This document shows positions 51,468 to 62,039 of a stretch of 64,000 nt of DNA, piece by piece. Source of the DNA: Acidobacteriota bacterium (lineage in GTDB: Bacteria > Acidobacteriota > Thermoanaerobaculia > Multivoradales > Multivoraceae); contig JAJCXN010000026.1 of assembly GCA_029263415.1 (NCBI GenBank), forward strand, positions 124,001 to 188,000, in the 5' to 3' direction. The translations under genes were made by a program, and so were the position numbers. The notes below the pieces were generated by a model that ran no database searches, was not told the DNA's origin, and saw only the letters and a program-made list of their open reading frames with translations. Every line of letters starts with the position of its first letter. Within the stretch, counting starts at the first letter, position 1.

Positions 51468-52159
51468 GTACCTCAGAGCTAGCAGTCAAACTGGCAGCAG
51501 TCAGCCGTACCTACCGCGATGGCGGGCTCGGTGGTCGTGATGTACCCGTGCTGTCCTCCATTGATCTAGAAGTCGCCACTGGCGAGACCTTGGCCGTTGT
51601 GGGGCCATCTGGTTCGGGAAAGTCGACGCTTTTGAATCTCCTGGGTGCCTTAGATCATCCAGACGGAGGCACGGTCGAGTTGTTGGGGCGCGATGTTGCG
51701 AATCTCGACGATGAGGGGCTCGCCCAGCTCCGCAGCGACGAGATTGGGTTTGTCTTCCAGTTTCATCAACTGCTGCCCGACTTCACGATCATCGAGAACG
51801 TCGAAATGCCGGGCCGGATTTCCGGTCGACCGCTGTCAGAGATCCGTTCTCGAGCTAGCGAACTGTTGGTCGAGGTCGGGCTGACTGACCGTGAAGACTT
51901 CTTTCCATCAGAGCTGTCGGGGGGCGAGCGACAACGGGTGGCGATCTGTCGGGCTCTGGCCAACCGTCCTTCGCTCTTGCTTGCTGATGAGCCCACCGGC
52001 AATCTGGATGCTGAGAGTGGGGCGGTCGTACTTGACCTGTTCATGGCAATGCGTCAGCGCCACGAGATGACTGCAATCATCGTGACCCACAACGACGCCG
52101 TCGCGGCGCGGTGCGAGCGCGTTGTCCGGCTGGACTCGGGACGTCTCACGGCGCTCTAG
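51464..52159 (+). CDS. lolD: Lipoprotein-releasing ABC transporter ATPase
   Basis: The protein is 231 residues. Walker A is [20 protein letters not shown], the Q-loop is in [18 protein letters not shown], the signature is [16 protein letters not shown] and Walker B is [12 protein letters not shown], with a switch His in IVTHND. The [11 protein letters not shown] stretch is characteristic of LolD. GTG 51464 overlaps the permease stop, so the two are made together. Confidence 0.95.
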   Translation: MSTSELAVKLAAVSRTYRDGGLGGRDVPVLSSIDLEVATGETLAVVGPSGSGKSTLLNLLGALDHPDGGTVELLGRDVANLDDEGLAQLRSDEIGFVFQFHQLLPDFTIIENVEMPGRISGRPLSEIRSRASELLVEVGLTDREDFFPSELSGGERQRVAICRALANRPSLLLADEPTGNLDAESGAVVLDLFMAMRQRHEMTAIIVTHNDAVAARCERVVRLDSGRLTAL

Positions 52160-52193
52160 TTCAGGGGTCGCTCTCGGCGCCGGTTGTCTAGCT

Positions 52194-52214
52194 CTAACTG
52201 CTGGTATGAGTTAG
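52194..52214 (+). promoter_or_regulatory. Inverted repeat upstream of clpC
   Basis: CTAACT and AGTTAG flank a 9-base loop, 52 bases before the clpC GTG. It could be a terminator fragment for lolD or a heat-shock operator; it does not match the CIRCE or CtsR consensus I know. Confidence 0.25.
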
Positions 52215-52266
52215 GGTTACGCGATTAGCCATCACTAGATTCAACCAATTCTCGAGCGAGCCAGAC

Positions 52267-54777
52267 GTGTTCGAAAAGTACAACGAGAAGGCACGAAGAG
52301 CCCTCTTCTTTGCCCGCTATGAAGCCAGCAAACTCGGGTCACGAGTGATCGAATCCGAGCACATCTTGCTCGGTATTCTGCGAGAGGGCGAGGAGACCAC
52401 AGCTGAGATTTTGCGTCGCTTCAGGGTCAAACCCGAGGATCTCAGGCGCGAGATCGAGGGCGAGCGAGTGTTTGTTGAGCGCATCTCCTCAACCGCCGAA
52501 TTGCCATTGTCAGAGGACAGCAAGAAGATCTTGGCTCAAGCCTCGAGGGAAGCCGAGGAGCAAGGTGCTACGTCGGTGGGGTCCGAGCATCTGCTCATTG
52601 GAATCTTGCTGGTTAAGGATTGCCTGGCGATGAGGGTTCTGTCTCAGTACGGCTTGGATACCTACGCCGTGCGCGACGAGGCGAGCACGATTGTGCGGGA
52701 TCGCGAGAAGGTTCGGCAGAAGGACGAGCTACCGTACCTCTACGAGTTTGGGCGTGACCTGAACTCGCTAGCCGAAGCCAATGAGTTTGACCCGTTGATC
52801 GGTAGAACGGATGAGCTTGAACGCATTCTTCAGATCCTTTCGCGTCGCACCAAGAACAACCCGATTCTCATTGGCGAGCCCGGGGTTGGTAAGACCGCCA
52901 TTGTGGAAGGGCTCGCGCAGCGGATTGTTAGCGGAGACGTACCGGTCTCGCTGTCTCGCAAACGCGTGATTGCTCTGGATCTCTCGCTAGTGGTTGCAGG
53001 AACCAAATATCGCGGGCAGTTCGAGGAGCGGCTCAAGGGCATTCTGAAGGAACTGTCGGACTCTGAAGATCTGATCATCTTCATCGATGAGATCCATTCG
53101 CTGATTGGAGCTGGATCTGCTGAAGGCTCTTTAGACGCGGCAAACATTCTTAAACCCGCTCTTTCGCGCGGTGAGATCTCCTGCATTGGCGCGACCACCA
53201 TGAAGGAGTACCGCAAGTACATCGAAAAGGATCGCTCGTTGTTGCGGCGGTTTCAGGCAGTGCAAGTTGCGCCGCCGAGTGACGAGGAGTCAATGGCAAT
53301 CCTCGAGGGGCTTCGCGAGCGCTACGAGACCTTCCACGGTGTTGCCTACGCACCCGAGGCGCTGCGCGCTGCCGTGCGGCAGTCCAGTCGCTACGTCACA
53401 GACCGATTCCAGCCCGACAAGTCGATCGACTTGATCGATGAGGCTGGGGCGAAGGTCAAGTTGTTGCAGGTGCGCAATACCCAAAACCTCCGAGGGGTCG
53501 AGCGTGAGATGCGTCGCACGGTAACCGAGATGAAAGGCGCGATTTCAGACAAAGACTTCGAACGTGCCGTCTACTTGCGGGATCGCGAAATCGAATTGCG
53601 CTCAGAGCTCGAGGCCGTACGACTGATGCCGGACGCCGACGCGCCACGGGTCGTCACGGCCGCGGACATTAACGAAGTCATCGCCATGTGGACGGGAGTA
53701 CCGATCAACAACCTTGCAGACGACGAGAGCGAGCGGCTACGCCACATGGAGGGGTCTCTGCGGCGCCGCGTGGTCGGTCAGGACCGAGCCATCAGTGCGC
53801 TGAGCCGCGCGATCAGGCGCTCTCGCTTGGGCGTCTCAGATCCCATGCGTCCGGCTGGATCCTTTGTGTTCCTCGGGCCGTCTGGGGTTGGCAAGACGGA
53901 GGTTGCTCGCCAGTTGTCGATGTTCCTGTTTGGCACCCAAGACGCGCTGGTTCGGTTCGACATGAGTGAATACATGGAGAAGCATGCAGTCTCGAAGCTA
54001 ATTGGCTCCCCTCCCGGATACGTTGGACATGAGGACGGTGGTCAGCTCACTGAGCGCGTGCGACAGCAGCCCTATTCGATCGTTCTGTTTGACGAAATTG
54101 AGAAGGCGCATCCTGATGCCGCCAACTTGCTCCTCCAGATTCTCGAGGACGGCGTATTGACCGACTCGTATGGGAATCACGTCGATTTTCGCAATACCGT
54201 CTTGATCCTGACCTCGAACCTTGGCTCCAATCTGGTTCTGCGCGGCGGTCGAGTGGGCTTTTCCGGACAGTCCGAAGCAGCTGACTTTGTCCGGATCGAG
54301 GAAGAGATTTTGGCTGAGTTGAAGCGCTCTTTTTCGCCAGAGTTCATCAATCGACTCGATGAAGTGATCGTTTTTCAACCGCTTGGACACGAGCAATTGC
54401 GGCGAATCGTCGATATTCTTCTGGCCGACGTGAATGCCCACCTGTCACAGATGGGATTGGCGGTCGAACTCGATGACGAGGCCAAGGATTGGTTGCTCGA
54501 ACAGGCTGGGATCGATCCGTCTACTGGGGCGCGGCCATTGCGGCGTGCGATTCAGCGTCATGTCCAAGATTCGATTTCCGATGTTTTGATTGAGAATCGG
54601 CAGCTCGTTCGTTCGGTTGATGGTTCGTACCAAACCGCCCAAGGTGGAAGCGACGCCGTCGACGAAGGAGTGCGCGGCGCTGATTCGGAATCTGCACTCT
54701 CAACGTTGCGCGGTTCGCTGTCTAGTGGCGGCCTGAGCTTCGAACTCCTTGAAGCAGAGGTGCTCGCCTCCAGCTAA
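52267..54777 (+). CDS. clpC: ClpC-type AAA+ protease ATPase
   Basis: The protein is 836 residues. Two N-terminal Clp repeats (residues 1-145) precede AAA1 with Walker [14 protein letters not shown] and Walker [19 protein letters not shown]-type coiled coil follows (residues about 415-450), and AAA2 has [14 protein letters not shown] and [20 protein letters not shown]. The UVR domain marks it as ClpC rather than ClpA or ClpB. It unfolds substrates for ClpP. The last 60 residues are variable. It starts at GTG 52267. Confidence 0.95.
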   Translation: MFEKYNEKARRALFFARYEASKLGSRVIESEHILLGILREGEETTAEILRRFRVKPEDLRREIEGERVFVERISSTAELPLSEDSKKILAQASREAEEQGATSVGSEHLLIGILLVKDCLAMRVLSQYGLDTYAVRDEASTIVRDREKVRQKDELPYLYEFGRDLNSLAEANEFDPLIGRTDELERILQILSRRTKNNPILIGEPGVGKTAIVEGLAQRIVSGDVPVSLSRKRVIALDLSLVVAGTKYRGQFEERLKGILKELSDSEDLIIFIDEIHSLIGAGSAEGSLDAANILKPALSRGEISCIGATTMKEYRKYIEKDRSLLRRFQAVQVAPPSDEESMAILEGLRERYETFHGVAYAPEALRAAVRQSSRYVTDRFQPDKSIDLIDEAGAKVKLLQVRNTQNLRGVEREMRRTVTEMKGAISDKDFERAVYLRDREIELRSELEAVRLMPDADAPRVVTAADINEVIAMWTGVPINNLADDESERLRHMEGSLRRRVVGQDRAISALSRAIRRSRLGVSDPMRPAGSFVFLGPSGVGKTEVARQLSMFLFGTQDALVRFDMSEYMEKHAVSKLIGSPPGYVGHEDGGQLTERVRQQPYSIVLFDEIEKAHPDAANLLLQILEDGVLTDSYGNHVDFRNTVLILTSNLGSNLVLRGGRVGFSGQSEAADFVRIEEEILAELKRSFSPEFINRLDEVIVFQPLGHEQLRRIVDILLADVNAHLSQMGLAVELDDEAKDWLLEQAGIDPSTGARPLRRAIQRHVQDSISDVLIENRQLVRSVDGSYQTAQGGSDAVDEGVRGADSESALSTLRGSLSSGGLSFELLEAEVLASS

Positions 54778-55018
54778 GTTCCTGCTTGCGAATCTCTGGG
54801 CTCACCCATGCCAAGATGGCCGAGTCGAAGCTCAAGAGGATTCTCCCAATTACTCCGGTCGGTCTCCGAAGAAGCACCAGAAGGTGGCGATCTGAGGGAA
54901 CACGAGCGGGTGTGGCGGCGTTTTGCCACCTAACAACGCTTCTCCTTCGCGTCGTTCACCCGCTACGCTCGACGACCTCGCTCTCCTTCGTGCCTCTCTC
55001 CGTAACGACTGATCGACC

Positions 55019-57526
55019 ATGAAACGCGCCCCAATGAAAAACAGCACCCGACTGAGAACACCCATGGGAACTCTTCCAGTAGCCGACGTTCGAGTAGCCG
55101 GCGGTTGGCGCCGGATCCCGGCGACCGCACTCCTAGTCCTCTTGGGCTTGTTGAGCGCGACCAGCTCCCAGGCCCAGGGCTTCGCTGGTCTCGAGATCCG
55201 CGAGATCGAGTATCAGCAGCTCGAGTCGCTCTTAGAAGACAGCATGAACTTCTACCTCGGATTGGAGGTGGGCAAGTCCTATAACCCAGCCGAAGTCGAC
55301 GACAACATTCACAAGCTGTGGGACCGCAGCTTGGTCGACGATGTGGTGGTACGCGCTGAACGCCTGGATGGTGGAGTCAAGCTGATCATCTTGATCAAGG
55401 AGCGTCCGCGCATCGTCGCCATCGAATATGAGGGGCTGGACAAGGTCAAACGCAACGATATTGGGGACGCTGTCGATAAAGAGCGGATCGAGCTCTACGA
55501 GGGCAGCGATCTACGACTTGGCGAGCTGGTGCGCCTCAAGCAGACGATTGAGGAACTCTACGCCGAGCGCGGATACCGCTTTGCGGAGGTTCAGCTCGCA
55601 ACCACCAAAGCGGGTCCCGGTGAACGTCGCATCATGATCACGGTAGACGAGGGCAGCAAGGTCAAGATCGGGCAGGTCGACTTCGAGGGCAACGAAGTTT
55701 TCTCGAGCGGGCGCCTGGGTCGGTCGATGAAGAAAACCAAAGAGACCGGCATCCTCTCGAATATTCGGAAGCGCAACATCTTCAACCCGGTCACGGTGGA
55801 AGAGGACCTTGAGGTCGTACGAACGCTCTACAAGGAGATGGGGTACAAGGATGTCGAGACCGGCGAGCCCGTGATCGAGGTGATCGAGGGTAAGCAGGCC
55901 GAGTCTGCGAAGCGCCGCTTACGTTTGATCATTCCGATTGAAGAGGGTGCCCGCTGGAAGCTCGGCGAGGTCCTGTTCGAGGGCAATGAGATTCTCGGAG
56001 ATCAGATCCTGGGTTCGGTATTCGAGCAGCCGAAGGGTGGCTGGCTCCGCTCGGATGTGGTGGACGACGGCATCGAGAAGATCAGTGAGTTCTACAACAA
56101 CGCTGGTTACTTGTTTGCGCGTATCGAGAAAGAGGTCGTTGAGCGGGAAGACCGGGTCGCAGATATCTTGATTAAGGTCGAAGAGAACGATCAGTTCAAG
56201 GTCGGTCGAATGGAGTTTTCCGGCAACACCAGGACTCGAGATCGTGTGCTCAGGCGAGAGATGCGGGTTCAAGAAGGGCTGATCTTCAATTCAGGAGGCT
56301 TGCGCAACAGTCTCCTGAAGATCAATCAGCTTGAGTACTTCAAGCTGGATGAGGACGATCCGGTGGGCTTGGACTACGACTCTGAGGGGAAGACTGTTGA
56401 TCTGGTGATCAAGGGCGACGAGGCCGAACGCACCGAGCTGCAGTTCGGTGGCGGGTACTCAGAACTCGACGGATTCTTCGCTCAGACATCGATCCGCACA
56501 AGGAACTTTCTTGGACGAGGCGAGACGCTCGCGGTCTCCTTCCAGTCGGGGCGCTTCCGCGACCTGCTCGACGTCTCGTACTTCAGACCTTGGTTGCTTG
56601 ATCGACCACAGAGCGTCGGCTTGCAGATCTTCGATCGCGATCTTGACTTCGATCTGCTGAGCGACCAGGTGTTTCGGCGTAAGGAGACTGGTGCGGTCCT
56701 CACCTATGGCAGGTCGTTCCGACTATTCGAAGGTGTGAGCTTTGCTTACACCTTGTCGGAGTTCGAGGATTTTCAATCGCAACGGTTCGTTACCGATCCG
56801 ACCATGCCGGAAGGCATGATCCTGAGCCAGGGATTCAATTTCGAAAAGAGCTCGATCAGCGCCAGCTACAACTTCGACAGCCACAACAGCAGGCTGGAGC
56901 CGACCACCGGCACTCGATTCTCGTGGTCGACTGAGGTTGCTGGTGGCGCGCTGGGTGGGCAGAACCAGTTCGTTCGCAACAACCTCAACTTCGCCTTGAC
57001 GCGGCCCCTTCGCAAGAAAGGTTTGAGGACCGTAGGCCGGCTCAATCTGGATGCCGCGTACGTCGAGCCGTTTGGTACTGATCGGGAGACCGGCCTCGAT
57101 CAAGAGCTGTTCTTCCTCGATCGGGTCCTCCTTGGTGGCGAGAACAGCGTTCGTGGCTACCGGTTTCGCTCGATCTGGGTGAGAGACCCGGAAACCGGCG
57201 CCACCATCCGTGACACCAACGGGTTTCCGGTGGGTGGTAACAGCGCGTTGTACCTCAACCTCGAGCATCACTTTGTAGTCAACGGCCCCTTCCGCATCAT
57301 TCTCTATGCTGACGCTGGCGGGGTGTTCGACAGTAGCCTGGGAGTGGATCCGTCGTTTGACGCTCTGCGCGCAGTTGCTGGCATCGAACTGCGGATCAAT
57401 GTGCCACTGTTTGGCGCGCCGCTACGGTTTATCTGGGCGAACCAGCTGAATCCCTTCGATGATCTCAACTTCGGCGATGAAGAACGCTTCGATAGCTTCG
57501 ACTTCAGCATCGGAGTGAGCTTCTAG
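55019..57526 (+). CDS. bamA: Outer-membrane assembly factor BamA
   Basis: The protein is 835 residues. After an N-terminal basic stretch and hydrophobic signal (TALLVLLGLLSATSSQA), five POTRA domains occupy residues about 55-430 (for example KVKIGQVDFEGNEVFSSGRL). A 16-strand barrel follows, with the conserved VRGYRF loop (in ENSVRGYRFRS) and the terminal aromatic FSIGVSF that serves as an assembly signal. It inserts barrels into the outer membrane. It heads an envelope operon with skp and lpx genes. ATG 55019 is used; an ATG five codons later is possible. Confidence 0.96.
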   Translation: MKRAPMKNSTRLRTPMGTLPVADVRVAGGWRRIPATALLVLLGLLSATSSQAQGFAGLEIREIEYQQLESLLEDSMNFYLGLEVGKSYNPAEVDDNIHKLWDRSLVDDVVVRAERLDGGVKLIILIKERPRIVAIEYEGLDKVKRNDIGDAVDKERIELYEGSDLRLGELVRLKQTIEELYAERGYRFAEVQLATTKAGPGERRIMITVDEGSKVKIGQVDFEGNEVFSSGRLGRSMKKTKETGILSNIRKRNIFNPVTVEEDLEVVRTLYKEMGYKDVETGEPVIEVIEGKQAESAKRRLRLIIPIEEGARWKLGEVLFEGNEILGDQILGSVFEQPKGGWLRSDVVDDGIEKISEFYNNAGYLFARIEKEVVEREDRVADILIKVEENDQFKVGRMEFSGNTRTRDRVLRREMRVQEGLIFNSGGLRNSLLKINQLEYFKLDEDDPVGLDYDSEGKTVDLVIKGDEAERTELQFGGGYSELDGFFAQTSIRTRNFLGRGETLAVSFQSGRFRDLLDVSYFRPWLLDRPQSVGLQIFDRDLDFDLLSDQVFRRKETGAVLTYGRSFRLFEGVSFAYTLSEFEDFQSQRFVTDPTMPEGMILSQGFNFEKSSISASYNFDSHNSRLEPTTGTRFSWSTEVAGGALGGQNQFVRNNLNFALTRPLRKKGLRTVGRLNLDAAYVEPFGTDRETGLDQELFFLDRVLLGGENSVRGYRFRSIWVRDPETGATIRDTNGFPVGGNSALYLNLEHHFVVNGPFRIILYADAGGVFDSSLGVDPSFDALRAVAGIELRINVPLFGAPLRFIWANQLNPFDDLNFGDEERFDSFDFSIGVSF

Positions 57527-57615
57527 TTCGATAGTTTTCGTACCCTTAGGCGCTGTCGCGTTGGCGCTCGCCCCTGAACCCTGATTCATCAATTTTTTCT
57601 CTGAGGAGTCTTCTA

Positions 57616-58173
57616 ATGTTGACCCTGAATCCGATCCAGCCGCTGGCACGACGCTCGCTGTCTGGCCGGTGTGTGCTCGCTGCTCTACTCTGTTTGACTT
57701 TCGTTGGTGCCGCTGGTGCTCAGACCAAGATGGCGGTGATCGATGTCGAGAAGATCTTGACCGACTCCGATCGCGGCAAGGCGGTCATTGAAGAGATTAA
57801 GACGTTCTCGAAGAACAAGTCGGAGGAGCTTGTCGCGATGCAGAAGCAGATCGAGGCACTCGGCAAGACCTTTGAAGACGGACGTCTTTCGTTGGCAGAA
57901 GATGTGTTGGCCGACATGCAGAAGGAACTCGAGGACAAAACCATTGAAATCCGACGCGCACAGGATGACGCGGAGCGGGAGTTGAAGGAAATGCAATCCG
58001 AGCGGTTCCAGAAGATCGAGGAAGATGTCCTGCCGATCATCACGGAGGTGGGCAAGGATGGCGGCTACACCATGATCTTGAACAAGTACCAGAGCGGCCT
58101 TGTCTATGCTGACCCAATGATCGATATCACCCCGACGGTGATCGAGCGCTTCGACGCTGCTGGTAGCCAATAG
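57616..58173 (+). CDS. skp: Periplasmic chaperone Skp/OmpH
   Basis: The protein is 185 residues with a Sec signal (CVLAALLCLTFVGAAGA, cleavage after about residue 35). The mature part starts KMAVIDVEKILTDSDRGK, the usual first strand, then a long helical hairpin (KNKSEELVAMQKQIEAL ... IRRAQDDAERELKEMQ), ending in YTMILNKYQSGLVYADPMIDIT. It holds unfolded outer-membrane proteins and delivers them to BamA. A GAGGAG lies 8-13 bases before the ATG. Confidence 0.93.
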   Translation: MLTLNPIQPLARRSLSGRCVLAALLCLTFVGAAGAQTKMAVIDVEKILTDSDRGKAVIEEIKTFSKNKSEELVAMQKQIEALGKTFEDGRLSLAEDVLADMQKELEDKTIEIRRAQDDAERELKEMQSERFQKIEEDVLPIITEVGKDGGYTMILNKYQSGLVYADPMIDITPTVIERFDAAGSQ

Positions 58174-58244
58174 GTCCTAGATTTCCTAGTCGCTCAGCGT
58201 CGCACGGGTTTTGCACGTGACGCGGCGCTTGGCAAATTCCTGGC

Positions 58245-59318
58245 ATGGCTGAACTGCAACAAACGCTCACTCTGGGCGAACTCTCAGACGCACTCGGAGG
58301 AGAGTGCATTGGGGACGCTGGTTTTGTGATCCGTGGTGTGAAGCCATTGGCGGTCGCCGGTGCTGACGATCTTTCCTTCGTTACCAATCCCAAGTACGTC
58401 GCCGCAGCAAAGACAACCCAAGCGGGTGCTCTGCTGATCGCAAAGGACTCTGGTCTCGAGTCTGCGGGGTTGAACGCTGGTCTGATCGTCGTCGACGATC
58501 CTCATCTTGCGTTAGCGCGAGTCCTAGAGTTGGGGTTCCCGGAGTCAAACCGAGAGACGGGTGTGCACCCTACGGCGATTGTGGGGAAGGGCTGCACCAT
58601 GGGCGCGGATACTTCAGTGGGTCCCTACTGCGTCGTTGGCGACGATGTGGTCCTTGGAGATCGCGTCCGGCTCGGCGCTCGGGTCAATGTGGGCGACGGC
58701 TGTGTCTTGGGTGCTGATTCGGCGATCTACCCGGGGGTGGTGCTGTATGACCGTGTGGTGATGGGCCAGCGATGCGTGGTTCACTCCGGCGCGGTGATCG
58801 GTTCAGACGGATTCGGCTACGCCTCGGCTACCGGGCTTCCAACCAAGATTCGACAGGTCGGTCGCGTGGTCTTGGGCGACGATGTGGAGGTGGGTGCGAA
58901 CTCTGCGATCGATCGAGCAATGCTTGAAGAAACGGTGATCGGCAGTGGCACCAAGATCGACAACTTGGTGCAAGTAGGTCACAACGTGGTGGTCGGCGAA
59001 GGTTGTCTCCTATGCGGCCAGGCCGGGATCGCCGGCAGTGCGGTGCTTGGTGATCGGGTTGTGCTTGCAGGCCAGGCGGGGGTGTCGGGGCATCTCGAGG
59101 TTGGCAGTGGTGTGCAGGTGGCGGCTAAGTCGGCAGTCCTGCAGACGACAACTCCCGGATCGATCGTCGCGGGGATCCCGGCTCGTCCGATTCGCGATTG
59201 GCAGCGACAGGATGTCGCGACGAAACGACTGCCTGAACTCATGCGCCGGGTACGTCAATTGGAACGGGCGCAAGAAGTCAAGGACGTGGATTCGGACCAG
59301 GACGCGGATTCAGGCTAG
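58245..59318 (+). CDS. lpxD: UDP-3-O-(3-hydroxyacyl)glucosamine N-acyltransferase
   Basis: The protein is 357 residues and adds the second 3-hydroxyacyl chain in lipid A synthesis. The N-terminal domain includes [19 protein letters not shown]. The left-handed beta-helix has GSDGFGYAS and the catalytic His in [13 protein letters not shown]. The C-terminal helix ends in an acidic tail ([10 protein letters not shown]) encoded by short repeats. fabZ follows after 147 bases. Confidence 0.97.
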   Translation: MAELQQTLTLGELSDALGGECIGDAGFVIRGVKPLAVAGADDLSFVTNPKYVAAAKTTQAGALLIAKDSGLESAGLNAGLIVVDDPHLALARVLELGFPESNRETGVHPTAIVGKGCTMGADTSVGPYCVVGDDVVLGDRVRLGARVNVGDGCVLGADSAIYPGVVLYDRVVMGQRCVVHSGAVIGSDGFGYASATGLPTKIRQVGRVVLGDDVEVGANSAIDRAMLEETVIGSGTKIDNLVQVGHNVVVGEGCLLCGQAGIAGSAVLGDRVVLAGQAGVSGHLEVGSGVQVAAKSAVLQTTTPGSIVAGIPARPIRDWQRQDVATKRLPELMRRVRQLERAQEVKDVDSDQDADSG

Positions 59319-59465
59319 GACGCGGGCCAGGCCCTTTGATCACTTCTACTGTGGTTCGGTGGTGAGCGGGTGGCCTGGGCTGCGTCCAGCGAATAGGATC
59401 GGTCCTCACAGAATTTCCCGCGAGGAACTACTGGCGTCGCCAGCAGTCGAGGAACGAAAAGGCAC

Positions 59466-59957
59466 ATGAGCGATACTGATACCGATACCGATACAAATAC
59501 AGCCGAGGCGCTAACGCTGCCACTCGAGCAAGACTGGATCACGTCAGTCCTTCCGCACCGATACCCGATGCTTCTAGTCGATCGCGTGATCGAGATCGAG
59601 CCAAGGAAGAGCATCGTTGCGATCAAGAACGTGACTCGGAACGAGCCGTTCTTCGACGGCCACTTTCCCCAGTTTCCGATCATGCCGGGCGTATTGGTCG
59701 TCGAGGCGTTGGCTCAAGCAGCAGGGCTCTTGATGATGCACGACAACCCGGCCCTCCGCGGGCGCATCATCTATTTCACCGGCATCGAGAAGGCGCGGTT
59801 CCGTCGGCCGATCACGCCGGGCGATCAGGTTCGGCTCGAGGTCGAGCTTTTGCGCCAAAGGCGCTTCCATGCCAAGTTCGCGTGCAAGGCACGCGTCGAC
59901 GGAGAGATTGCGGTCGAAGCGACTGCCAGCTCAATGCTCGCGCAAGATCGCGATTGA
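59466..59957 (+). CDS. fabZ: 3-hydroxyacyl-ACP dehydratase FabZ
   Basis: The protein is 163 residues. The catalytic His is in [14 protein letters not shown], and the Glu in [29 protein letters not shown] is the family signature. It supplies enoyl-ACP to fatty acid synthesis and shares its operon with the lipid A acyltransferases, as in many diderms. The first 12 residues repeat Asp-Thr ([12 protein letters not shown]), encoded by a hexanucleotide repeat, and are not part of the enzyme fold. Confidence 0.97.
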   Translation: MSDTDTDTDTNTAEALTLPLEQDWITSVLPHRYPMLLVDRVIEIEPRKSIVAIKNVTRNEPFFDGHFPQFPIMPGVLVVEALAQAAGLLMMHDNPALRGRIIYFTGIEKARFRRPITPGDQVRLEVELLRQRRFHAKFACKARVDGEIAVEATASSMLAQDRD

Positions 59958-59994
59958 ACGGCGTGCACAACCCTGCGCTCATGGGCCTTCAAGG

Positions 59995-60828
59995 ATGACA
60001 ACTTTGATTCACGCAACCGCGGTCCTCGATCCCTCCGTAGAGCTGGGCGAAGGAGTTGAAATTGGGCCGTACGCGGTGTTGGGACCGCGGGTGTCGGTTG
60101 GCGATCGCACCAAGATCGACGGTCATGCCCAGATCAGCGGTTTCACTCGAATCGGCCGTGACAACCACATCTTCCCTTATGCCAGCTTAGGCACTGAGCC
60201 TCAAGACCTGAAGTTCGACGGGGAAGAATGTTGGCTTGAGATTGGCGACCACAACAGCATTCGAGAGTTCTGCACCTTCAATCGGGGCACCGTCGGTGGC
60301 GGTGGTATTACCAAAGTCGGGAGTCACGGCCTGTTCATGGCCTACTCGCACATTGGGCACGACTCAAACGTCGGTGACCGCGTGGTGTTCGCCAACAACG
60401 GCACACTAGCCGGACACGTTGAGGTGCAAGACTGGGCGGGAGTTGGTGCTTTCTCATCAGTTCATCAGTTCTGTCGGGTTGGCAAGCACGCGTACATCGG
60501 TGGCTACTCGGTGATCGTGCAGGACGTATTGCCGTTCGGTATTACTGTGGGGGAGAAGCCCCGCTGCACCGGCCTCAATCGGATTGGGCTCGAGCGACGT
60601 GGGTTCTCCAAAGAATCGATGGTGGCTCTGGAGCGGGCGTTTCGGAAACTACTGCGCTCGAAACTGAATACCAAGCAGGCGCTCGACGCCATCAAAGACG
60701 ATGAGTCGCTGATCGGTGAAGGCGCATTGGGACTCGAGCCCGAGGTTGGCTTCTTGGTTGATTTTGTTGCAGGCAGTGAGCGTGGCGTGATCAAGATGAA
60801 GCGACGGGGTAGTCGGGGTGCGGGTTGA
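59995..60828 (+). CDS. lpxA: UDP-N-acetylglucosamine O-acyltransferase
   Basis: The protein is 277 residues, the first enzyme of lipid A synthesis. Hexapeptide repeats form the beta-helix; the catalytic His lies in AYSHIGHDSNVGD, and the acyl-ruler region reads FCRVGKHAYIGGYS, keeping the Gly (E. coli Gly173 equivalent) that allows longer chains rather than the Met that restricts to C10. ATG 59995 has an AAGG just upstream and is preferred over a longer frame overlapping fabZ. Confidence 0.96.
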   Translation: MTTLIHATAVLDPSVELGEGVEIGPYAVLGPRVSVGDRTKIDGHAQISGFTRIGRDNHIFPYASLGTEPQDLKFDGEECWLEIGDHNSIREFCTFNRGTVGGGGITKVGSHGLFMAYSHIGHDSNVGDRVVFANNGTLAGHVEVQDWAGVGAFSSVHQFCRVGKHAYIGGYSVIVQDVLPFGITVGEKPRCTGLNRIGLERRGFSKESMVALERAFRKLLRSKLNTKQALDAIKDDESLIGEGALGLEPEVGFLVDFVAGSERGVIKMKRRGSRGAG

Positions 60829-60856
60829 TCTGCGAACCGCAGAGGGGAGCTAGCGA

Positions 60857-61846
60857 GTGACTGTGCTGCGAACGGGAGTTGTTGGAACCGGTGCGCTTGG
60901 TCGTCACCATGTGCGGATCCTGGGTGAGATGCCCGAGGCTGAGCTGGTCGGTGTCTTCGACGAACGGAGCGATGTTGCTCAAGCGCTGGTTGAGGCCAAC
61001 GGCGGGCGACTCATGGCCAGCGTTTCTGAGCTCTTCGGCGCCGTCGATGCCGTCGTTATCGCCACTCCCACCGTTAGCCACTGCGACTTAGGCGTAGAGG
61101 CACTCGAGGCGGGCTGCCACGTGATGGTTGAAAAGCCCATGGCCACTACCTTGGAGCAGGCCGACGACCTCGTACGCGCGGCGGCTGCTGCGGAGAAGAT
61201 TCTGGCCGTTGGTCACGTCGAGTTCTACAATCCTGCTGTTCAGCGACTGTTGACCATGCCCGGGTCGCCACGCTTCTTAGAGATCCAACGGCTGTCGTCT
61301 TTCTCACCGCGTAGCCTCGATATCGATGTGATCTTGGATCTCATGATTCACGACCTACAGATCGTTCAGGCGTTGTGCGGCCCCAATCCGATTGATCTGA
61401 GAGCGGTGGGAATAGACGTGCTCTCGCCTCGGATCGATCTGGCCGACGTTCGCATGGAGTTCGAGCCCAAGGGCGATGAAGCATCGGGCTGTGTCGCAAG
61501 CATTCGTGCCTCGCGCGTATCAGACCAACGAGTGCGTCAGCTTCGGTTGTTCTCGGACCGCTATTACTGCTCGTTGGACTACCAAGAGCAGACCATCAAG
61601 GGCTATGAGCTACGCGAAGGCGAACTCGACGATGCCGCCAAGATCGACGGATCTGCTCCGACTCAGGGGCATGGTCTGAAGCAAATCGTGCCGATTCGGA
61701 TGCCGGTGGAGTCGGCCGAGCCGCTTCGGCAAGAGTTGGAGCACTTTCTCTCCGCGTGCCGCGGGGAGGACCCCAAGCTGGTCGACGGCGCGGCTGGCAG
61801 AGATGCCCTGCGGTTGGCGCTTGAGATCGCTGATTTGGTCGCCTGA
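60857..61846 (+). CDS. Gfo/Idh/MocA-family oxidoreductase in the lipid A operon
   Basis: The protein is 329 residues. The Rossmann motif is GVVGTGALGRHHVRIL, and VEKPMATTLEQADDL carries the conserved E-K-P Lys; GHVEFYNPAVQRL follows. It lies 28 bases after lpxA. In some bacteria, an lpxA-linked oxidoreductase of this family (GnnA) makes the 3-keto sugar used for GlcNAc3N-type lipid A, with an aminotransferase partner (GnnB). No aminotransferase is visible here, so that role is a hypothesis. GTG 60857 is the start. Confidence 0.88.
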   Translation: MTVLRTGVVGTGALGRHHVRILGEMPEAELVGVFDERSDVAQALVEANGGRLMASVSELFGAVDAVVIATPTVSHCDLGVEALEAGCHVMVEKPMATTLEQADDLVRAAAAAEKILAVGHVEFYNPAVQRLLTMPGSPRFLEIQRLSSFSPRSLDIDVILDLMIHDLQIVQALCGPNPIDLRAVGIDVLSPRIDLADVRMEFEPKGDEASGCVASIRASRVSDQRVRQLRLFSDRYYCSLDYQEQTIKGYELREGELDDAAKIDGSAPTQGHGLKQIVPIRMPVESAEPLRQELEHFLSACRGEDPKLVDGAAGRDALRLALEIADLVA

Positions 61847-61982
61847 TTCTGAATCGGTTCCGACTCAAAGATCAGAGACCAAAGACCACAGACGGGGGAC
61901 CGAACCCAAAGTTGGAGGGGCCTTGCCGCTCTTACGCCTGGATCGGTGGCCACAGGCACCAACACCCAAGGGCCAAGGTTTA

Positions 61983-62007
61983 GGCATCGTGCTCGATGCC
62001 AGATTTT
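61983..62007 (+). terminator. Hairpin after the lipid A operon
   Basis: GGCATCG, TGCT, CGATGCC is a perfect 7-base stem followed by AGATTTT. It sits in the 193-base gap before mtnP and is the best terminator candidate in the window, though the T-run is short. The gap also has a run of near-repeats of AGACCA near 61880-61905. Confidence 0.5.
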
Positions 62008-62033
62008 CAAAGTACAGATATTCAAAGTAGAGA
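62004..62033 (+). repeat. 15-base direct repeat just before mtnP
   Basis: TTTTCAAAGTACAGA is followed directly by TATTCAAAGTAGAGA, differing at two positions. The second copy supplies part of the AGAGAGG ribosome-binding site, so the repeat could be a recent duplication that reshaped the mtnP leader. Confidence 0.6.
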
Positions 62034-62039
62034 GAGGCC

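Noticed and set aside
58231-58247. TGGCAAATTCCTGGC spaced like a sigma-54 -24/-12 promoter
   Set aside because: Spacing fits but the -12 element lies on the lpxD start codon and two consensus bases differ; lpxD is better explained as part of the bamA operon.
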